Shown here one piece after another: positions 8,777 to 17,133 of a stretch of 64,000 nt of DNA. Numbering within the stretch: position 1 is the stretch's first letter; each line of letters opens with the position of its first letter. The DNA is from Herbiconiux sp. (GTDB lineage: Bacteria; Actinomycetota; Actinomycetes; Actinomycetales; Microbacteriaceae): contig NZ_SCVE01000012.1 in assembly GCF_004297105.1 (NCBI RefSeq), forward strand, positions 682,001 through 746,000, given 5' to 3'. Under the pieces are notes generated by a model. It was given only the letters and a program-made list of their open reading frames with translations. It was not told where the DNA came from and made no database searches. A program made the position numbers and the translations under genes.

Positions 8777-8810
8777 GGCGGGTGACCGCATCCGGCCCTG
8801 TGACGCCGGG

Positions 8811-8816
8811 TACATT
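8811..8816 (+). promoter_or_regulatory. -10 box of a leaderless promoter for the PIF1-like helicase
   Basis: TACATT, then six bases, then GTG 8823. This decides between two adjacent in-frame GTGs (8820 and 8823) in favour of 8823. Confidence 0.5.
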
Positions 8817-8822
8817 GGGGTG

Positions 8823-10100
8823 GTGCCCCGTCCTGAACTCTCCGCCGAGCAGCGGCGGGTGTTCGAGCTCATCGAGGGCACGAAGAAGCACGTGTTCGTC
8901 ACGGGTCGCGCGGGCACCGGCAAGTCGACGCTGCTCAACCACCTCTCGTGGAACACCGAGAAGCAGATCGTGATCTCGGCCCCGACCGGGGTGGCTGCAC
9001 TGAACGTGGGCGGGCAGACCATCCACTCCCTGTTCCGGCTCGGCATCGGGGTGATCGCCGACCACGAGATCCCGCAGAACGCCGAGGTGCGCAAGCTGCT
9101 CAACACCATCGACACCCTCGTGATCGACGAGGTCTCGATGGTGAACGCCGATCTGATGGATGCCATCGACCGCTCGTTGCGGCAGGCGAGACAGCGCCCC
9201 CTCGAGGCATTCGGCGGCGTGCAGGTGGTGCTCTTCGGCGACCCCTACCAGCTGGCCCCGGTGCCGGGCGACGGCGACGAGCGCGCCTACTTCGCCGATC
9301 ACTACCGCTCGATGTGGTTCTTCGACGCGAAGGTGTGGGAGGAGGCATCCCTCGAGATCGTGGAGCTCACCGAGGTGCACCGCCAGCACGACGACGAGTT
9401 CAAGTTCATGCTGAACGCGGTGCGCTTCGGCATGGTGACGAAGGAGATCGCCGACCGGCTGAACGGCGCGGGGGCGCGGCCCGCCCCCACCGAGGGCGCC
9501 ATCACGCTCGCCACCCGCAACGACTCGGTGAACCGCATCAACCAGGCCGCGCTCGCGCGCCTTCCCGGCCGCGTACTGAGCGCGAAGGCCGAGATCAGCG
9601 GTGATTTCGGCGGCCGCGCCTATCCCGCCGACGAGAACCTCGAACTGAAGGTGGGCGCGCAGGTGATGTTCCTGCGCAACGACGGCGATCAGCGCTGGGT
9701 GAACGGCACGGTCGGCACGGTGACGAAGATCGACTCCACCGTCTGGGTCGATGTCGATGGGGAGGTGCACGAGGTCGACCCGGTCGCCTGGGAGAAACAC
9801 CGCTACTCGTACGCGCCCGAGTCGAAGCAGCTCACCAAGGAAGTGATCGGCGAGTTCACCCAGTTCCCGCTGCGGCTCGCCTGGGCGGTCACCATCCACA
9901 AGTCACAGGGGCAGACCTACGACCAGGCCGTGGTCGACCTGGGCGCCCGGGTCTTCAGCCCGGGCCAGACCTACGTGGCGCTGAGCCGGCTCACCACGCT
10001 CGAGGGGCTCTACCTCACGCGGCCGTTACGGCCGAGCGACATCATCGTCGATCCCGCGGTGCAGGCGTTCATGGCCCGGCGCGACCGGTCACCCCGATAG
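8823..10100 (+). CDS. PIF1/RecD-like superfamily 1 DNA helicase
   Basis: 425 residues. Walker A GRAGTGKST near residue 30, motif Ia SAPTGVAALNVGG, Walker B LVIDEVSM, motif III FGDPYQLAPVPG, and the C-terminal UvrD_C_2-type motif AWAVTIHKSQGQTYD followed by YVALSRLTTLEGLYL. This is the compact PIF1-like helicase found in many bacteria, predicted to move 5' to 3' on ssDNA during replication or repair (family knowledge). No SD; likely leaderless. Single gene, divergent from the hypothetical membrane protein. Confidence 0.87.
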   Translation: MPRPELSAEQRRVFELIEGTKKHVFVTGRAGTGKSTLLNHLSWNTEKQIVISAPTGVAALNVGGQTIHSLFRLGIGVIADHEIPQNAEVRKLLNTIDTLVIDEVSMVNADLMDAIDRSLRQARQRPLEAFGGVQVVLFGDPYQLAPVPGDGDERAYFADHYRSMWFFDAKVWEEASLEIVELTEVHRQHDDEFKFMLNAVRFGMVTKEIADRLNGAGARPAPTEGAITLATRNDSVNRINQAALARLPGRVLSAKAEISGDFGGRAYPADENLELKVGAQVMFLRNDGDQRWVNGTVGTVTKIDSTVWVDVDGEVHEVDPVAWEKHRYSYAPESKQLTKEVIGEFTQFPLRLAWAVTIHKSQGQTYDQAVVDLGARVFSPGQTYVALSRLTTLEGLYLTRPLRPSDIIVDPAVQAFMARRDRSPR

Positions 10101-10101
10101 T

Positions 10102-10118
10102 CCCCCCAGTAGGGGGCA
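10102..10118. promoter_or_regulatory. G-tract dyad upstream of the MMPL gene
   Basis: CCCCCCAGTAGGGGG directly follows the helicase stop and precedes the MMPL promoter region. The C-run plus AGTA resembles half of CsoR/RcnR/FrmR-family operators. It could equally be a weak hairpin terminator without a T run. Confidence 0.3.
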
Positions 10119-10183
10119 CATCACTGCCCTGAGCCGGTTGCGCGCTCGCGGCGACCGATACCCTTCAGACTGGAGAGGGAATC

Positions 10184-13100
10184 ATGGCGACCTTGCTGTA
10201 CAGAATCGGCCGGTTCGCCGCGCGACGCAGCATCGCGGTGATCGTGGGGTGGATCATCCTGCTGGGGCTTGCGATCACGGGTGCCCAGTTGCTCGGCGGT
10301 ACCCTCGTGTCGTCGTTCGTGATTCCGGGCACGGAGTCGCAGCAGGCACTCGACATGCTCGACCAGCGCTTCCCCGCGGCCAGCGGCGGAACAGCGAAGG
10401 TGATCTTCGTGGCACCCGACGGGAAGACGGTCGACGACTTCCAGCCCCAGATCGCGGATGCGGTTGCGGCGGTCACCCCGCTCGAGCACGTGTCGGGCGT
10501 CACCAGCCCCTTCGCCACGGATGCCACGGCGCAGATCAACACCGACCGCACGATGGCCTATGCCACGGTGCAGTACGACGTGGCCACCACCGCGCTGAGC
10601 GAGGCCGACAACGAAGCGATCGTGCAGGCCGGCGATGCGGCGGCCACCGATGGCTTGAGCATCTACTTCTCCGGAGTCACCGATCCGCCCGAGTCGGCCG
10701 TGAACTACACCGAGCTGATCGGCCTCGTGGTGGCGTTCTTCGTGCTGCTGATCACGTTCGGCTCCCTGCTCGCGGCCGGTATGCCTCTCGTCACCTCGCT
10801 GATCGGGGTGGCGGTCACCTCCACTCTCATCACGATCGCCTCCGGCTTCGCCACCATCTCCTCGACGGCGCCCCTGCTCGCCACCATGCTCGGCCTCGCG
10901 GTGGGCATCGACTACGCGCTCTTCATCGTGGCGCGGCATCGCACGCAACTGATCCACGGCGTGGAGCCGAAGGAGTCGGCGGCCACGGCTGTGGCCACCG
11001 CGGGCAGTGCCGTGGTGTTCGCCGGCCTCACCGTCATCATCGCGCTGCTCGGTCTCTCGGTGGTGCAGATCCCGTTCCTCACCGTCATGGGGATCGGCGC
11101 GGCGGTCTCGGTGGTCGTCGCCGTGCTCGTGGCGCTGACACTCGTACCCGCCGTGCTCGGCCTTTTCGGCCGCACGCTCATTCCTAAGCCCACCTCGCGC
11201 GCCGCCCGCCGCGAGCTGGCCTCGGTCGACCCCACGTCGACCCGTCGCACGATGGGCGCGCGCTGGGTGGCCCTCGTCACCGCGAAGCCCGTGATCACGG
11301 TGGCGGTGGTGGTGATCGGTCTCGTGATCGTGGCGCTGCCCGCGACCTCGATGCGGCTCACGCTGCCGGATGCGGGTTACAACCCGCCCGGCTCGGCGTC
11401 GCGTGAGGGCTACGAACAGCTCACCGACGGCTTCGGCGCCGGATTCAACGGCCCGCTGCTGGTCACTGCCGACATCTCGTCGATCACCGATCTGCAGCCG
11501 GCCCTCACCGCCCTGCACGACCAGTTCAACGGTCTCGATGACGTGTCGAGCGTGAGCACCGCCGTCCCGAACGCGACACTCGACATGGCGATCGTCTCGA
11601 TCATCCCCTCGAGCGGGCCCGACAGCACGCAGACCGAGGATCTGGTGCACACCATCCGCGATGCAGCGCCGGCGTTCGAGGCCGCCAATGGGTTCACCTA
11701 CCAGGTCACCGGCCAGACCGCTCTGGGGATCGACGTGTCGCAGCGGCTCCAGGATGCGCTGGTGCCCTACGGCGTCGTGGTGGTCGGGCTCTGCATCATC
11801 CTGCTCACCATCGTGTTCCGCTCCCTCGCCGTGCCGATCTCGGCCACCATCGGCTACCTGCTCTCCGTGGGCGCTTCCATCGGCATCGTCACCGCCGTGT
11901 TCGAGTGGGGATGGCTCGCCGACGTGATGGGAGTGGCCAAAGTGGGGCCGGTGATCAGCTTCTTCCCCATCCTCTTGATGGCGGTGCTCTTCGGGCTCGC
12001 GATGGACTACCAGGTGTTCCTCGTCTCGCGCATCCGCGAGGAGTACGTGAAGACGGGAGATCCGCACTACGCGGTGCGGCACGGCTTCATCGGGGCCGCG
12101 CGCGTGGTGACGGCGGCGGCCTGCATCATGTTCGCCGTGTTCGCCTCGTTCGTGCCGGGCGGCAACGCGGTGTTGCAACCGATCGCGCTCGGGCTCGCGG
12201 CGGGCGTGTTCATCGATGCCTTCCTGGTGCGCATGACGTTCATCCCGGCCCTCATGATGCTCCTCGGGCGGGTCGGTTGGGCCATGCCGAAGGCTCTCGA
12301 TCGGGTGCTGCCGAATGTCGATCTCGAGGGCGAGGGCGTGCGGGAGATGCTCGCCGCCGTGGCCTGGCGACCGCTCGACGGGTCACCGGATGCGGCGGGA
12401 GAGCCGGTCGCGGATGCGCCCCCCTACGGCGTGGCCGCGGAGAACGCCATCGTGGAGTCGGCCGCGGCCGACGGGCTCGTGGCACCGTTCTCGGTGCGGG
12501 CGGAGACGGGTGCGCTCGTGCTCGTCACCGGGGCGGCTGGCACGCATCCCGAGGCCGTGGCGGCAGCGATCACCGGCCGCCAGCGCCTGCTCGAGGGTCA
12601 TCTGCGCGTGCTCGACCAGCCACTGCCGGTTCATGCGGCAGCATTGCGGCGGCACAGTGTCCTCGTGGCCAAGCCGGTCGAGGCCGACCTGCTGCCCGAT
12701 CGTCTTCCGTTCGGAGCGCTCCCCCCGGGAGCCCTGAGCGTTCAGGAGCGCCTGCAGCGTGAAGTCGGGGAGGAACTCGGTGAGCTCTGGGGAACCGAGC
12801 TGGCGGCCGAGTGGATCCGCCAGCTGGCCACTGCCACCGCCTCCGCCGGTGTAGTCGACGGGCACGGATCGCGGGCGCGTGCCCGCGTGCGGCTGATCGC
12901 CGTCGACGGCACGGGCATCCCGACCGCCCATCTACAGCACGCGCTCGCCGTGATCGATGCGGCACTGCCGCTCGAGACCACGCTCGTCGTCGCCCATCAC
13001 GGAGCGCGGCTCGAAGCCGGCCCGCGGCCGGTGCGGGTGATCGCGCTCGCCGCGGTGGAACCGGTGCCGCCCACTCCCCCGTCGCCACCCGGCCAGGCGG

Positions 13101-13192
13101 CAGCGCCCGACGGCCCGGACCACCCGGACGCCCCCGACTCCCCCAGTGACGACCCCGACCGCCCTAACCCCCGAGAGGAAGTGACCGCATGA
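10184..13192 (+). CDS. MMPL/RND-family exporter with a long C-terminal cytoplasmic extension
   Basis: 1002 residues. Two MMPL-type membrane halves are visible: N-terminal helix near residue 20, large extracytoplasmic loop, helices at about 175-340 including the family motif GLAVGIDYALFIVARHR, a second loop, and helices at about 520-695 with FGLAMDYQVFLVSRIREEY. This is the proton-driven transporter family that exports lipids or hydrophobic compounds. Beyond residue 700 is a soluble, Ala/Glu-rich extension of about 300 residues ending in a Pro/Asp-rich tail, unusual for the family. SD GGAGAGGGA lies before the ATG. The stop overlaps the next ATG, so it is coupled to the YhgE/Pip protein. Confidence 0.87.
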   Translation: MATLLYRIGRFAARRSIAVIVGWIILLGLAITGAQLLGGTLVSSFVIPGTESQQALDMLDQRFPAASGGTAKVIFVAPDGKTVDDFQPQIADAVAAVTPLEHVSGVTSPFATDATAQINTDRTMAYATVQYDVATTALSEADNEAIVQAGDAAATDGLSIYFSGVTDPPESAVNYTELIGLVVAFFVLLITFGSLLAAGMPLVTSLIGVAVTSTLITIASGFATISSTAPLLATMLGLAVGIDYALFIVARHRTQLIHGVEPKESAATAVATAGSAVVFAGLTVIIALLGLSVVQIPFLTVMGIGAAVSVVVAVLVALTLVPAVLGLFGRTLIPKPTSRAARRELASVDPTSTRRTMGARWVALVTAKPVITVAVVVIGLVIVALPATSMRLTLPDAGYNPPGSASREGYEQLTDGFGAGFNGPLLVTADISSITDLQPALTALHDQFNGLDDVSSVSTAVPNATLDMAIVSIIPSSGPDSTQTEDLVHTIRDAAPAFEAANGFTYQVTGQTALGIDVSQRLQDALVPYGVVVVGLCIILLTIVFRSLAVPISATIGYLLSVGASIGIVTAVFEWGWLADVMGVAKVGPVISFFPILLMAVLFGLAMDYQVFLVSRIREEYVKTGDPHYAVRHGFIGAARVVTAAACIMFAVFASFVPGGNAVLQPIALGLAAGVFIDAFLVRMTFIPALMMLLGRVGWAMPKALDRVLPNVDLEGEGVREMLAAVAWRPLDGSPDAAGEPVADAPPYGVAAENAIVESAAADGLVAPFSVRAETGALVLVTGAAGTHPEAVAAAITGRQRLLEGHLRVLDQPLPVHAAALRRHSVLVAKPVEADLLPDRLPFGALPPGALSVQERLQREVGEELGELWGTELAAEWIRQLATATASAGVVDGHGSRARARVRLIAVDGTGIPTAHLQHALAVIDAALPLETTLVVAHHGARLEAGPRPVRVIALAAVEPVPPTPPSPPGQAAAPDGPDHPDAPDSPSDDPDRPNPREEVTA

Positions 13193-15240
13193 CCCGCATC
13201 CGCTCCCTCGTTCGCCGCGGAGACAGCGGCGGCCTCTCGACGGTCGCGCGGCGGGTGGCCATCGTGCTCGCCGTGCTCACCCCGCTGCTCATCGCCGGGG
13301 TCGCCGTGACGGCCTTGCGGGCGAACGACGGCACGACCGCCGCGGGAGGAGCATCCGGAGACGGCTCTGCCTCCGCCGCGGCCCCCGTGCTGCCGGCGGC
13401 CGTGGTGAACCTCGACGAGATCGTGTATCTGCAGGACGACGGCACGATCGTGCCCGCCGATCCGAGCACCCCGAACCAGACCGGCACGCCCGTGGCGGCC
13501 GGCAAGCTGCTCGTGAGCGAACTCGTGAAACCCGGATCCGGCCAGGGCTTCACCTGGACCGTCACCGATGCCGACACGGCCTCCGATGGACTCACCGCGG
13601 GCCAGTTCTCCGCCGTCGTGACCATCCCGAAGGACTTCTCGGCCGCCTACGTCTCCACGGCCACCAGCACTCCTGTGCAGGCTCAGCTGCAGGTGCAGAC
13701 GAATGGCGCCAACAGCTACGTCACCGAACTGCTCGCCAGTGCGCTCTCGACCAACCTGCAGGCCGCACTGTCCGAGACCGCGACGCAGAACTTCGTGACC
13801 AACACACTCGCCGCGTTCACCACGCTGCACACCAACCTCGGCACGGCGGCGGATGGCGCAGGTCAGCTCGCCGCCGGCGCGAACACGCTCGCCGGGTACC
13901 AGGGTCAGCTCGCCACGGGCCTCGCGGGAGCCGCATCCGGGGCCACGGATCTCGACAGTGCCGTGCAGGGCCTCGCGGTCGGCATGCGCGCGATCTCCGA
14001 CGCCACCACCGACCTGCCCACCTACGCGAAGTTGCTCTCCGACGGGTCGACCGCGGTGAGTGAGGGGGTCGACATCACCCGCGGTCAGTTCAAGGATCGC
14101 GCCACCGAGAGCCAGGGTCTCACCGATCGCCAGACGGCACTCACGGCGACACTGCAGGGGATCTACGATCGCATGGACCCCTCCGACCCGGACTACGCGA
14201 CACTGGGTGCGGCCGTCGAGGAGGCGGGCGGGATCGCCGTGGGCCAGGGTCTCGTGACGGTGGCGCTCGGCGTCGACTACGCCGGCGTCGACACGCTGCT
14301 CGCACCGGGCGCCGCGCTCGTGAGCCAGGGCAATGCAGCGTTCGCCAAGGATCTTCCGCTTCTGACGACCACCCTCTCCGAGGTGGCCGACGGCACCGAG
14401 AAGATCGCCACCGGCAGCAGTGGCCTGGCGTCGGGGCTCGGGGAGCTCTCCACGGGGGCGGCCGGCATCGCGACCGGGTCGACGGAGCTGGCCACGAACA
14501 CGGGTGCGCTCGCATCCGGGTTGCAGCAGGCGGCCGACAAGGTGCCGAGCTACACCGATGACCAGTCGAAGGCGCTCTCGACGGTCGTCGCGACACCGAT
14601 CGTCACCGATCAGAGCGACATCGACGCCCTGCCCTCCGCTGCGGCGGCGGTCGCGGCCGTCGCCGTACCGTTGGCCCTGTGGGTCGGTGCCTTCGCGATC
14701 TACCTCCTGCTCGCCCCGTTCGGGCGCCGGGAACTGTTCTCCACCGCATCGACGTTCCGGGTGGTGCTCGGGTCGCTCGTTCCCGCCGCGATCCTCGGGC
14801 TGGTGCAGGCGGCGATCGTGGCCATCGTGCTGTTCTTCGTAGGCGCCCAGCCAGCACACGTGCTGGGCGGCATCCTGTTCTCACTGGTGATGTCGCTGGC
14901 CTTCGTGATGCTGCATCAGGGGCTCGTCGCGCTGTTCGGCCAGGCCGGGCGATTGATCTCGCTCGCGCTGGTCGTGGTGCAGGTGGCCGCTGCCGCGGTG
15001 ATCGTGCCGAACGGGCTCAGCTCTCCGCTCTACACCGGGCTCGCCACGGTACTCCCGCTGTCGCATGCCATCACGGGCATGCAAGCGCTGATCGGCGGCG
15101 GATCGGTCGCGCTCGCGGCCCAGGAAGCCCTCGTGCTGATCGTGTTCGCCCTGATCGGCCTGGCCCTGACGCTCATCGCGGTGACCCGAGCCCGCTCCCG
15201 CAGCACAGTGCTCCTGCCGCCCACCCCCGAACCGGCCTGA
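13189..15240 (+). CDS. YhgE/Pip-family membrane protein (ABC-2-like)
   Basis: 683 residues with the YhgE/Pip layout: one N-terminal helix (about residues 22-42), a long extracytoplasmic region containing many Ala/Gly/Thr-rich repeats of the form GxxxLAxGxxxL (for example GAGQLAAGANTLAG and SGLASGLGELSTGAAG), then about five C-terminal membrane helices from residue 485 onward. Members are linked to export or phage adsorption. Translational coupling with the MMPL gene suggests the two work in one export system (inference). No TetR-type regulator is adjacent. Confidence 0.82.
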   Translation: MTRIRSLVRRGDSGGLSTVARRVAIVLAVLTPLLIAGVAVTALRANDGTTAAGGASGDGSASAAAPVLPAAVVNLDEIVYLQDDGTIVPADPSTPNQTGTPVAAGKLLVSELVKPGSGQGFTWTVTDADTASDGLTAGQFSAVVTIPKDFSAAYVSTATSTPVQAQLQVQTNGANSYVTELLASALSTNLQAALSETATQNFVTNTLAAFTTLHTNLGTAADGAGQLAAGANTLAGYQGQLATGLAGAASGATDLDSAVQGLAVGMRAISDATTDLPTYAKLLSDGSTAVSEGVDITRGQFKDRATESQGLTDRQTALTATLQGIYDRMDPSDPDYATLGAAVEEAGGIAVGQGLVTVALGVDYAGVDTLLAPGAALVSQGNAAFAKDLPLLTTTLSEVADGTEKIATGSSGLASGLGELSTGAAGIATGSTELATNTGALASGLQQAADKVPSYTDDQSKALSTVVATPIVTDQSDIDALPSAAAAVAAVAVPLALWVGAFAIYLLLAPFGRRELFSTASTFRVVLGSLVPAAILGLVQAAIVAIVLFFVGAQPAHVLGGILFSLVMSLAFVMLHQGLVALFGQAGRLISLALVVVQVAAAAVIVPNGLSSPLYTGLATVLPLSHAITGMQALIGGGSVALAAQEALVLIVFALIGLALTLIAVTRARSRSTVLLPPTPEPA

Positions 15241-15241
15241 T

Positions 15242-15313
15242 CCTCCTCGCGACTCGCCAAAATCCGGCCCAATTAGGGCGAAATAGGCAGGATTTTGGCG
15301 ACTCGCGAGGAGG
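15242..15313. repeat. Palindromic intergenic element, copy A
   Basis: Two 24-bp arms (15242-15265 and 15290-15313) pair with one mismatch; the core is CTCGCGACTCGCCAAAATCC. The element fills the whole gap between two convergent stop codons. It is nearly the same as the element at 20322-20393. Probably acts as a bidirectional terminator or REP-like repeat. Confidence 0.85.
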
Positions 15314-15314
15314 G

Positions 15315-15974
15315 TCAGGCGACCTGGGTCGTCGCGGCCTTGGCGTCGGCGAGGTCGAGGAAGAGCTCGGTGTTGAAGCGGTAGGCCACCAGCACCTCGT
15401 CGATCACGCGGTCGCGCTCGGCGTCGTCCCAGTCCACCGCGTCGAGCTGGGTGCGGTAGGTCTCCTTGAACTCCTTGGGCTTGGCGATGTCGCCGAACAG
15501 GTAGAACCCCACGCCGTTCGTCTCGAACCCGAACTGACGCTGCATGAGGGTGCGGATGATCTGGCCGCCCGACAGGTCACCGAGGTAGCGCGTGTAGTGG
15601 TGGGCGATGAAGCCGCCGTTCCAGGTGGCCGCCACCTCGTTGATGCGCGTGACGTAGCGCTGGGTGGTGGGCAGCGGGGTGATCTGGCTCCTCCAGTCGT
15701 CGCCGATCAGGAAGCGCAGATCTTCTTCGATGGCGGGCAACCGGGTGAGCTTGGGCGAGATGAACGCGGCAGCCACCGGATCGTTCTTCATGCGGTCGGC
15801 TGCGGCCTCGATCGCCTCGTAGATGAAGTAGTGCTGGGCCACGAGGGCGATGTAGTCGTCTTTCGTGCCCTTGCCGCTCATCAGATCGGTCATGAAGCCG
15901 GCGCCCTCGCTGTCGCTGTGGCCGGTCCAGGTGCGCTCACGGAGAGCTTGCGAGAAGGGGATCACTGCAGCCAT
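15315..15974 (-). CDS. Biliverdin-producing heme oxygenase
   Basis: 219 residues, HmuO/HO-1 fold. It cleaves heme to biliverdin, CO and iron, releasing iron from host or environmental heme. The N-terminal heme-ligand region is LRERTWTGHSDSEGAGF and the distal-helix signature is YLGDLSGGQIIRTL. Start ATG 15974 gives MAAVIPFSQALRE, the expected N-terminus. A DtxR/IdeR-like iron box is found 32 bases upstream, so iron repression is likely. The neighbouring DUF2470 gene on the same strand is also heme-associated. Confidence 0.93.
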   Translation of the reverse strand: MAAVIPFSQALRERTWTGHSDSEGAGFMTDLMSGKGTKDDYIALVAQHYFIYEAIEAAADRMKNDPVAAAFISPKLTRLPAIEEDLRFLIGDDWRSQITPLPTTQRYVTRINEVAATWNGGFIAHHYTRYLGDLSGGQIIRTLMQRQFGFETNGVGFYLFGDIAKPKEFKETYRTQLDAVDWDDAERDRVIDEVLVAYRFNTELFLDLADAKAATTQVA

Positions 15975-16005
15975 GCGTTCATTCCAGCCAGGTCGGTCGA
16001 CGAAG

Positions 16006-16024
16006 TAAGTGTTACCTAACCTAG
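16006..16024 (-). promoter_or_regulatory. DtxR/IdeR-like iron box upstream of heme oxygenase
   Basis: On the minus strand CTAGGTTAGGTAACACTTA matches 13 of 19 positions of the known consensus TTAGGTTAGGCTAACCTAA, with the left half almost perfect. It sits 32 bases before the heme oxygenase ATG, consistent with iron repression. Confidence 0.55.
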
Positions 16025-16068
16025 CGGATCGGAGCCCTGCCCCACCACGGTGTTTCGCTGGGAAGCGC

Positions 16069-16374
16069 TTATGCGTGCGGCCTGGGGTCGAGCCCCAGAA
16101 CGGCGCAGGCCGCGTCGTAGAGGGCCACGATCTCGCGCCGCACCTCGGGGCGCTCGCTGATGGGCCCACTCGGCCAGGCGACGGATGCGCGACTCACCTC
16201 GCCCCCAGCGAGCGTCACGTCCCACGTACCCCCGTCGCCGTCGAGGCCCACCATCGTGCTGGCCTCGGCCGCCGGATCGACGAAGGCGCGGGCGATGAGC
16301 AGGTTGTCGTCGCGGTGGTCGTCATTCATGTGGTGCAGGATGGCGGCGACGATGTCGGGTGCGAATGTGGTCAC
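16069..16374 (-). CDS. DUF2470 domain protein
   Basis: 101 residues from GTG 16374. The motif AAILHHMNDDHRDDNLLIARAF near the N-terminus is characteristic of DUF2470, a domain related to the C-terminus of HugZ-type heme-binding or heme-degrading proteins. A longer frame exists upstream, but the GTG start gives a compact single-domain protein. It lies just upstream of heme oxygenase on the same strand, about 95 bases away with an iron box between them, suggesting a related role in heme or iron use (inference). Confidence 0.75.
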   Translation of the reverse strand: MTTFAPDIVAAILHHMNDDHRDDNLLIARAFVDPAAEASTMVGLDGDGGTWDVTLAGGEVSRASVAWPSGPISERPEVRREIVALYDAACAVLGLDPRPHA

Positions 16375-16467
16375 GGGCGGTAACGCTAGCCGAGGCGCCC
16401 GGGCGTCGTCCAGCTGCGCACTCCGCGTGCCGGCCACCTGTGCGGCCGCGCATCCGTCAGCATCCGC

Positions 16468-17121
16468 TCAGTCGAGCAGCTGAGCCTGGAGGAAGTACGT
16501 CGAGCGCGCGAAGGCCAGCGCCGCCGCGTTCTTGTCGAGCAGTGGCAGCACGGTGGCGTTCGCGAAGCCCTCGGCTGTTCCCGTGTAGCGGTGCTGCGTG
16601 ACGGGGGTGCCGTGTTCCTTGAGGCGGCTGATGAAGTCGTCGACGTCGACGCCGCGCGCCCATCCGGGGTCTTCGGCGCGGTGGATCAGCACCGGGCACG
16701 GGATGATGCCCGCCTCGTCGTCGCCCAGCACCGCGGCGTACGCCACCACGGCGTCCAGCGCTCCGCTCTGGGCCAGGCGGAGGGCGAGCCGACCGCCGTA
16801 GCCGAGCCCGATGATCCCCACCCGCGACGCACCATGACCCCGGCCGAGGGCCACGGAGTCTTCGAGCGTGGCGAGCGCGAAGCCCGCATCGGTGCGCTCG
16901 CCGAGCGTGCGTGCGCCATCGGCGTCGACAGTGGCCACGCCGTCGAAGAGGTCGGGGACGATCACCTCGAAGCCCTGCTTCGCGAGCGCGGTGGCGTAGG
17001 CCTCGAGGTAAGGCAGGCGGCCGTAGTCGTCGTGCACGATCACCACGGCCGGGCGTCCGTCGCCGTGTTCCCCGAACTCGAGGGGCCACCCCGGCGAGGG
17101 GATGTCGACGAACTCAGCCAT
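16468..17121 (-). CDS. Dienelactone hydrolase-family protein lacking the usual nucleophile
   Basis: 217-residue alpha/beta hydrolase. The early strand and turn AVVIVHDDYGRLPYLEAYATAL and the later PVLIHRAEDP and HRYTGTAEGFAN match the DLH family. At the nucleophile elbow the family has GxCxGG (Cys) or Ser, but here the sequence is GLGYGGR, with Tyr. The enzyme may therefore be inactive in the classical sense or work differently. It is the third gene of an apparent operon (nucleoside hydrolase, MBL protein, this gene), 12 bases after the MBL stop. Confidence 0.75.
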   Translation of the reverse strand: MAEFVDIPSPGWPLEFGEHGDGRPAVVIVHDDYGRLPYLEAYATALAKQGFEVIVPDLFDGVATVDADGARTLGERTDAGFALATLEDSVALGRGHGASRVGIIGLGYGGRLALRLAQSGALDAVVAYAAVLGDDEAGIIPCPVLIHRAEDPGWARGVDVDDFISRLKEHGTPVTQHRYTGTAEGFANATVLPLLDKNAAALAFARSTYFLQAQLLD

Positions 17122-17133
17122 GGGGGACCCGCC

